51,132 bases of DNA. It comes from Betaproteobacteria bacterium (GTDB lineage: Bacteria; Pseudomonadota; Gammaproteobacteria; Burkholderiales; SG8-41). Numbering within the stretch: position 1 is the stretch's first letter; the number at the start of each line of letters is the position of its first letter. Made by a program: the position numbers and the translations under genes. The stretch lies in the NCBI GenBank assembly GCA_025363575.1, contig JANYDM010000082.1, positions 1 to 51,132 of the forward strand, given 5' to 3'. Shown here piece by piece: positions 50,700 through 51,132 of this stretch. The notes below the pieces were generated by a model. It was not told the DNA's origin. It was given only the letters and a program-made list of their open reading frames with translations, and ran no database searches.

Positions 50700-50707
50700 A
50701 ATAAGGC

Positions 50708-51007
50708 TCAGCGCTGCGTGGTTTTAGCGGCAGGACCGCTATCCAGCACCTGAAAGAAAATCTCGTCGCGCTTGATCATGCCTAGCTCGCTGCGCGCGCG
50801 CTCTTCAATGGCGTCAAAACCCTGCTTCAAGTCACCGACTTCCGCATCCAGGGCCGCGTTGCGCATGCCGAGTTTCTGATTGGCGTCGCGCTGGGCGTGC
50901 AACTGGCGGTCGACTTCCCATACGCGCAGCCAGCTGCCCTTGCCCAGCCACAGCGGGTACTGCAGCAGGCCGATGAGGACCGCGAGCGCCGCAGTCAGCA
51001 GCTTCAT
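50708..51007 (-). CDS. ftsB: Cell division protein FtsB (septum formation initiator)
   Basis: FtsB is a bitopic inner-membrane protein of the FtsQLB divisome complex. The 99-residue product has an N-terminal membrane helix ([20 protein letters not shown]) and a coiled coil ([19 protein letters not shown] to about residue 65), then [20 protein letters not shown], the family C terminus. It follows eno on the same strand, the standard arrangement, and marks the return to housekeeping sequence. It is convergent with nothing; the island begins 185 bases downstream. Confidence 0.94.
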   Translation of the reverse strand: MKLLTAALAVLIGLLQYPLWLGKGSWLRVWEVDRQLHAQRDANQKLGMRNAALDAEVGDLKQGFDAIEERARSELGMIKRDEIFFQVLDSGPAAKTTQR

Positions 51008-51036
51008 GCGCTGTCTACCATCAGCAGCTTCATGCG
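50995..51036 (-). repeat. 16-bp direct repeat duplicating the ftsB start, with a 9-codon mini-ORF
   Basis: TCAGCAGCTTCATGCG occurs at 50995-51010 and again at 51021-51036. The second copy creates an upstream ATG (51033) that reads MKLLMVDSA and stops in an ATGA with the ftsB start. It may be a leader peptide coupled to ftsB, or just a small tandem duplication without function. Confidence 0.6.
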
Positions 51037-51048
51037 GCGCCCGCTGCT

Positions 51049-51132
51049 TCAGCCGCGCAACTGGTAGAAGGCGGCACGTCCAGGATAGGCCGACGCATCA
51101 CCGAGATCCTCTTCGATGCGCAGCAGCTGATT
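51049..51132 (-). CDS. eno: Enolase, C-terminal fragment (gene continues beyond the window)
   Basis: The last 27 codons of an open frame that enters from the right edge read [19 protein letters not shown] then AAFYQLRG and stop. This is the conserved C terminus of bacterial enolase (2-phosphoglycerate dehydratase, glycolysis). The position upstream of ftsB supports the call. Most of the gene lies outside the window. Confidence 0.93.
   Translation of the reverse strand, partial: NQLLRIEEDLGDASAYPGRAAFYQLRG

Overview
The window is one chromosomal segment of a GC-rich betaproteobacterium, most like Burkholderiales or a related environmental lineage. This rests on the gene order uvrC-pgsA-tRNA(Gly,Cys,Leu), the rpoE-rseA-mucB-mucD / lepA-lepB-DUF4845-rnc-era-recO-pdxJ-acpS-nagZ string, eno-ftsB at the far end, and several orphan tripartite-tricarboxylate (Bug/TctC) binding proteins. 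All calls come from reading translations and motifs by eye; no database search was run.

Layout. (1) 1-16.3 kb, almost all on the minus strand, is housekeeping: three tRNAs, pgsA, uvrC, a cation-efflux protein, a family-5-like uracil-DNA glycosylase, the nagZ-to-lepA string and the sigma-E envelope-stress operon. (2) 16.5-33 kb is accessory metabolism: an osmoprotectant binding-protein/permease fusion, a polysaccharide deacetylase and SDR pair, four Bug proteins, three paralogous alpha/beta hydrolases, a carboxymuconolactone-decarboxylase-like protein, a ketopantoate-reductase-family enzyme, an omega-aminotransferase and a giant GltD+PyrK (Nfn-like) flavoprotein. (3) 33.1-50.5 kb is a self-contained catabolic island. 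(4) 50.7-51.1 kb is ftsB and the 3' end of eno.

The island is the most interesting part. A plus-strand regulatory operon (MFS transporter, 44-aa membrane protein, soluble histidine kinase, NtrC-type sigma-54 activator) is followed by a PanB-like operon (PanB paralogue, stand-alone cyclic-nucleotide-binding-fold protein, TauE/SafE exporter, GcvT-like folate enzyme). Converging on it from the other end is a long minus-strand operon: Rieske oxygenase alpha and beta, ferredoxin reductase, a Rieske ferredoxin fused to a second cyclic-nucleotide-binding domain, a NitT/TauT-type ABC importer with two different ATPases and two different permeases, and two tandem FolD proteins. Both operons are preceded by a -24/-12 sigma-54 promoter beginning TTGGCAT and, about 80 bp further upstream, by the same palindrome GTTTC-N5-GAAAC. 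This predicts one regulon controlled by the adjacent two-component system.

My inference is that the island imports a small, probably anionic methylated substrate (a C1 sulfonate such as methanesulfonate is one candidate), oxygenates it to release formaldehyde, passes the carbon through tetrahydrofolate, and exports sulfite or another anion. The Rieske spacing differs from what I recall for canonical MsmA and the iron-ligand motif is atypical, so the substrate is open.
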